Positions 58,496-64,000 of a stretch of DNA of 64,000 nucleotides are shown one piece after another (position 1 is the first letter of the stretch; each line of letters begins with the position of its first letter). The position numbers and the translations under genes were made by a program. The notes below the pieces were generated by a model that had not been told where the DNA came from, did not search any database, and was given only the letters and a program-made list of their open reading frames with translations. The DNA is from Apostichopus japonicus. Taxonomy: Eukaryota; Echinodermata; Holothuroidea; Aspidochirotida; Stichopodidae. The stretch lies in the NCBI RefSeq assembly GCF_037975245.1, contig NC_092576.1:27977611-28041610 (forward strand). Direction: 5' to 3'.

Positions 58496-61350
58496 ATGAG
58501 ACTTCCCTGGTTGTCAATCTTTCTTGCCATGAACTCACGACAGGCGCATGTGTTGGAACTAGGGCTTTCATACTGCCCTACAGCTCAGGTGGACCCCGTG
58601 GAACTGACCAATGATTTTTACCAATTCACCGGAAAGTTCGCCTACGAGAATGGGCAGACAGCAAAGAACCGTCTAACCGCCCACTTATCGTACAACGCAA
58701 CATAGCCAAGAAGACCTGGACACCACCTGACAACCGTAACGCATTTATAGACAGCTTTGTTAATACAGCCAACTCGCATCTTAGTTCATTTCTCTCGTCC
58801 ATTTGCACCAAAACACCAGCACCCAGCAACTTTGACAGATCCGACCACAAAGCCCTAAACGAACTCCGTCGCAACTCAGATATAATTATCAAACCAGCAG
58901 ACAAAGGAGGAGCTATTGTGGTTATGGACACCACCAACTATGTCGCAGAGGCGCAAAAGCAACTTTCTGACGTCCGTTTCTACGAACTACTGGACACCGA
59001 TCCCACCTCTCAATACCACAGACACCTAATTTCTTTGGTAAATTCGTTTAACGTTAAGGTAAGAGAAGAGGTTGTAAAGCTCATACCCTCCGCCCCCACA
59101 CCCGCACCCTTCTACACACTCCCCAAAATACATAAACTGAAAGGCCTTGTCAGCAATAAACATAAGAATGCCGATAAACTGTCAGACCACGAGGTGTTCG
59201 AAATCGCTCGTAAACAACATATATTCGCTCCCGGTAGGCCTATTGTGTCTGGTATTGGTACCCTTACAGAAGACATTTCCGCCTAATATGTTGACTGTAA
59301 CGGTTGATTCACAATTTCTATGCGTAAAATATATTCATTGATATTTAAACCTGTTCGTATTTATAATTTGTAAGCTCGGCAGCAATCTCGTGCAATCCTG
59401 CATGGCAAATATTCCCAGATGCGGAATTCTTCACATTACAGTACCGCACAATGGTAAGTTTAAATTGTTTTGTGTAAGAGGCCGAGACGTCTCTCACTGG
59501 GCATTATTCCTCACAGACTGCACAGTCTTTGTGCAGACCGGGCCGACCATGCATGTCGCTTAGACACGATTTACTTTCTTTGACACACCTTATTCATGTG
59601 AAGTGAATGTCCTCATATGCTGAAGGAATAGCTGTAACTTAAGACCGCCTTAACTGAGCCGATATTTGCAAGAGTCCAAGAGGTACGTTAATTTATGTTA
59701 TGGTTTAGATGTAAGTTTACCCCGGACCTAAAGGCTTCTTCCTGTCCAGTTGTATATGTATTCGATCGAATGTGCACTTTGTAGTTGTTTGTATAAATAT
59801 TATTTGTATTTGTAGTTTTCACGAAGGTAAACAAAGAAACGAAGACGAATAAATAAAGAGCAACCTTCCGAAGAAGACTCGGTCTTTCTTTGACGGCTAC
59901 AGTTACATTGACCGTTTTTTTACAACCTCTTCTCCCCAACATACCCAGCTATATTCAAGATAGCACCCACTTTCTTAACAGACTTAAGGAAGTCCCGCCC
60001 CTCACTGAAGGCGCCATTCTGGTAACCATGGATGTTTCTGCCCTGTACACCAATATCCCCCATAGCGAAGGTGTCCTGGCTTGTAATAAGATGATGGCGT
60101 CTAATGATGTCAACCAACATGGTGAGATCTCGCAGCTCATTAAGTTTATACTTGAGCATAATAACGTTACCTTCAATGGTCGCCATTATCTGCAAACCAA
60201 AGGCACAGCCATGGGTACCCGAATGGCCCCCTCATATGCTAATATTTTTTATGTATTACCTGGAACAAGAATTACTTTCTTCATCCTCTTACAAACCATG
60301 TCTCTGTGTACGTTATATTGATGATATTTTTATGTTATGGGATAAGGGGCGAACAAGAACTTGACAACTTTTTCACGTTTGCCAATGATTTTCACGATTC
60401 CATAAAGTTTACCACCGAACGGTCCACTAAGCAAATCCCATTCCTCGATGTACTCGTCATGATCGAAGATCACAAAATAGAGACATCGGTGTATGCCAAA
60501 CCAACTGATAGGCACTCTTATCTCCACTTTAATAGTTTTCATCCCCGCCACACCCAAAAATTCCATTGTTTACAGCCAGTTACTCAGATACCGGCGTATC
60601 TGCTCACATGACCAACCTTTTTTTTAATAAGGCCATTGAACTGTTTGATTTCTTCCTTCAAAGGGGATACCCGTACCGAATACTTAACTTTCACCTCAAA
60701 CGGGTTCTGTCTCTACAACGATGTAGTCTCCTAACCTATCGTAAAAAATCTGTTTCTGATAGACTACCCCTCGTTGTCACCTACCACCCCTCCCTTCGCC
60801 CCCTTTTCAATGAAATCAAACAATCTTGGGGGACCCTAGGTTCGGACCCCACAATAGCTGAACTCTTCAAAGCCCCCCTGTCATAGCCTGTAGACAACCA
60901 CGTAACATCCGCTCAGTGCTGGTTCGCACTAATCTCGCCCCACCCAGTAATGAACCTGACAGTGGTAACATCCCCTGTAACAAACCTAGATGCTTGGTGT
61001 GCACACACCTCGAACCCCCCCCCCCCCCCCCGCTTTCCTCCACCGGGCCTCAGGCACTACTCTGAGACCTGGTAGATTTGGATGCGACTCAGCCAATGTC
61101 ATCTACCTGCTGTATTGTTGCAAGTGGCCCCAGGTCACCTATATTGGCGAAACCAGCACAAAGTTCAGACTCCGCTTCAATAATCACAAACTAAGTATCA
61201 GCAAAAATAACCCAGGTTTCCCTGTTGCCGAACATTTAATCTCCCCAATCACAACTTATCTGACCTCAAATTTGTCATTCTCTACGGCTTCTTCAAAACC
61301 GCTCATGAAAGAAGCAACCGGGAACTAAAAACTTCTTACGCCTCAACACA
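58478..61350 (+). pseudogene. PLE-1b plus-arm reverse transcriptase/GIY-YIG, disrupted
   Basis: Same motif order and the same main lesions as 28126-31000 (stop before the LTR, LTR insertion, slip before YIDD, slip after PVAEH). In addition the C-run before the GIY-YIG part has 17 C and is out of frame. Shared lesions show that both copies descend from an already dead element. Confidence 0.8.
59296..59907. mobile_element. Solo LTR inside PLE-1b
   Basis: Duplicate of 28944-29555, with TGTAAC/GTTACA ends and TTGAC duplications at 59291-59295 and 59908-59912. Confidence 0.85.
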
Positions 61351-61440
61351 CACAACAATGGGCTCAACAGGGATCTCTCTTTTATGAGCATACATGCTAA
61401 GCTAAATACCAATAAGGTCTAGTTTCCACCATTTCATTAG

Positions 61441-61483
61441 TACAACTGAAGAAGAGCCGTGTTAACGCTCGAAATATTTTATA
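61441..61483 (+). ncRNA. Hammerhead ribozyme-like motif, PLE-1b plus arm
   Basis: Identical to 31085-31127. Confidence 0.6.
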
Positions 61484-61552
61484 ACCTATTTAACGTTCTA
61501 ATTAATAAAGTTGGAAATGAAAGTATCATTTTTTTCCTTTTTTTTCTTGTGG

Positions 61553-61630
<78 letters not shown>
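61553..61630. repeat. (TA)n microsatellite
   Basis: Counterpart of 31196-31289, slightly shorter. Confidence 0.95.
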
Positions 61631-62204
61631 TGGAAAAATGTCCTACTGTTATTTAGAAAGAACCTTTTCTTGCAAACTGTAGCGATTTGGAAGTTAAAAG
61701 TCTTATCTTGCTGAAGCATTCAAACAGAAATGTAATAAAAACGTGTCTTTTTGTTTGAAAACATGAACACTGACATTTGTCGTACGAAATGAAGAGATAA
61801 TACAGAAAGTTGTTCTTAAAGGGGCGTGGTCGTCATGAAATATCGACAGCAATCTATTTTTCAATTTTCTCATTGGTTTTAGGTTTGTTGCCAAACAGCA
61901 TTGTTCATTGTGATGTAAGAGCTTTTAACAGGGGATAAAAATTAATTCGTTTTCAGTATTTCTATGTCAAGCTTTTAAAGTTTTTAAATATATATACTAC
62001 CATATTATAAATTATTACAGTATGCGCTAAGATCGGAAGTGACTGATTAGATGGATTCTACTTTAAATTAGAGAAAAGTATAAATGGTATCTGACCACTA
62101 TTTTCCAAGATGTCTGCCGAACACATGTGTGCAAAACACAGGCGTTGTTGCCACAGCGGCAGTATGAAGTGCATGCGCTACATATGTACAGTCCTCATCG
62201 CACA
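61631..62204. other. No gene recognised; duplicate of 31290-31862
   Basis: Essentially identical to the first copy; nothing recognised. Confidence 0.5.
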
Positions 62205-62742
62205 GTGGTTTTAAGGATTAGTACTATATACAGTACATCGACAGAATGATGAATAAATGAATATTGGGAACAGAATCTCTTGGTCTTCACTTATTTTAAG
62301 AACATAAACTGCGTTAAAAGGAATCTGTGTATGCTACTTTTGTTGAAGGAATATTCCGTTGGCTGGCAATGTGAAATTTGTATGTGTAAAGAAATATATT
62401 ACACATTGTTACTTGAAAACCCCATCTCAGTGTCTGGTCCCTGTTATTGGTTGGATGGAACAAATTTGGACAAACTAGACCATCTATCTACGAGTCCATT
62501 GGAATCATGGGGTCCAAGTTTAAAGGTGCTCTGTATTATTCATAACGGCAAATGTTATCCCAAAAGCTTAAATTTTCTATAATTATCTTCTTGTTGCTTA
62601 ATCTTTAAACCTGCATGGATACACATGGAATGTTTGTTTACCTGTCCAGGTCCTTCTGTGTGAAGAATTTTATCTCCTTTTATTTTTTTTTGGCGATGAA
62701 TTATTTTTGAACCTCTGGAAAGAAGTGAGTTAAATATTGTAA
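62205..62742. repeat. Cassette flank block L, copy 3
   Basis: Essentially identical to 31863-32400. Confidence 0.75.
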
Positions 62743-62756
62743 AGAACAATGAAAAT

Positions 62757-62909
62757 TGAACTGAATTGAATTGAATTGGATTGAATTGAATTGAATTGGA
62801 TTGGATTGGATTGAATTGAATTGAATTGAATTGAATTGAATTGAATTGAATTGAATTGAATTGAATTGAATTGAATTGAACTGAACTGAACTGAACTGAA
62901 TTGAACTGA
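62757..62909. repeat. GAATT pentanucleotide microsatellite
   Basis: Counterpart of 32413-32546, longer by a few units. Confidence 0.95.
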
Positions 62910-63249
62910 TGACATCATTCACTCCGTTGTTGCTAGATTCGTTCACGAAATAAACAACCTAACGCACGATACAATGTTACCGAGTACTACCTCCAGACTA
63001 TTGTACTCATCGCCCTGAGTACAAAACGACTAGCTGTGGTGCTGTAGTAACAGGACATGTAATAATCCATGTAAAATACGGTGTCTTGGACTAACATACA
63101 CTATACTTAAAGAGTCAAAGTTATCATGGAAACGTATAACAATAATTTGAAATACCTTTATGTATCATGTAAGACGTTCATGTGAATTGTATTACAGATA
63201 TTCTGAAGTCGCCCTGTAGACAAATCAATCACTCTCTCCTATGGGTCAA
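62910..63249. repeat. Conserved block K, copy 5
   Basis: Counterpart of 1403-1749; essentially identical to 32547-32887. Confidence 0.8.
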
Positions 63250-64000
63250 TAATAATATCATTAAACAACACTATACAATATCATATATCAACATTATACA
63301 ACATAACATATCAACACTATACAATATAAAGTATCAACACTTTACAATTTGATATATCAACACTATATAATATAATATATCAACACTATAACAATATAAT
63401 ATATCTATATGATACAATATATCAACACTATATAATACAATATATCAAGACTATATAATATAATATATCAACAGTATAACAATATACTATATCAACACTA
63501 TAACAATATGATATATCAACACTATATGACACAATATATCAACACTATATCATATCATATATCAACACTTTATAATATAATATGTCAACACTATATAATG
63601 TAATATATCAACATGATATCAATATAATACATCAACACTATAAAATATAATATACCAACACTATAAAATATAATATATCAACAATATACAATATAATATA
63701 TCAACACCATATTATATAATATATCAACACTTTATAATATAATATATTAACACTATATAATATAATATATCAACACTACATAATATAATATATCAAAATT
63801 ATAACAATATAATATATCAACACTATATAATACAATATATCAACACTTTATAATATAATATATTAACACTATAACAATATAATATATCAACACTATACAA
63901 TATAATATATCAATAAAATATAATATATCAACACTATAACAATATAATATATCAACACTTTATAATAATATATCAGCACTATATACTATTATATACCAAC
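63250..64000. repeat. AT-rich minisatellite running off the window edge
   Basis: Matches the first 750 bp of the LRR-D minisatellite. By analogy a minus-strand LRR gene should end about 0.5 kb beyond the window. Confidence 0.9.

Larger units (their letters stand above)
57501..61552. mobile_element. Penelope-like composite PLE-1b (duplicate of PLE-1a)
   Basis: Almost identical to 27151-31195 at an offset of about 30.35 kb, with the same head-to-head arms, internal solo LTR and hammerhead-like 3' ends. Differences are scattered substitutions and homopolymer lengths. Confidence 0.85.

Overview
The window is AT-rich, intron-poor eukaryotic DNA full of retroelements. It suggests a metazoan, most likely a marine invertebrate. 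The grounds are a multigene family of secreted/membrane leucine-rich-repeat (LRR) proteins, Penelope-like elements with GIY-YIG domains, CR1-like LINEs, a THAP-bearing TTAA transposon and huge microsatellites. The species cannot be named from sequence alone.

The only host genes I can support are five copies of one LRR family. Three are intact with single-exon coding regions: LRR-A 2343-3767 minus, LRR-C 22225-23679 plus, LRR-E 48756-50180 minus. LRR-D (34122-35555 minus) has a single internal stop. LRR-B (14105-14518 minus) is a truncated N-terminal relic. Each full copy encodes a signal peptide, an LRRNT cap, about 12 LRRs, an LRRCT cap, a Thr-rich stalk and one C-terminal hydrophobic segment with almost no tail. 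This is the layout of variable-lymphocyte-receptor-like recognition proteins without a signalling domain.

Each gene sits in a repeated cassette. In gene sense the order is: distal block U, upstream regulatory blocks, LRR gene, an AT-rich minisatellite of about 24 bp period starting within 100 bp of the stop, conserved block K, and a GAATT-type pentanucleotide array. The LRR-C cassette (about 16-26.6 kb) is inverted. LINE insertions lie in the same spacers of several cassettes.

Mobile DNA region by region: a candidate 1.46-kb solo LTR (4.7-6.2 kb); CR1-like LINE relics (6.6-9.9, 40.5-42.2, 44.4-47.0 and 50.9-53.9 kb); a 3.2-kb Kolobok-like transposon (10.8-14.0 kb); two copies of a head-to-head Penelope composite, each split by a 612-bp solo LTR (27.15-31.2 and 57.5-61.55 kb); a nearly complete second-family Penelope element with pseudo-LTRs and a hammerhead-like motif (36.5-39.9 kb); another solo LTR (55.3-56.1 kb); and a CACTG-ended non-autonomous element (56.15-57.4 kb). 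The stretch 27151-33638 is almost identical to 57501-64000, so a further LRR copy is expected just beyond the right edge.

The most interesting system is the LRR array itself: paralogues with mosaic relationships, differences that fall largely on predicted concave-face positions, and a recombinogenic-looking minisatellite attached to every full gene copy.
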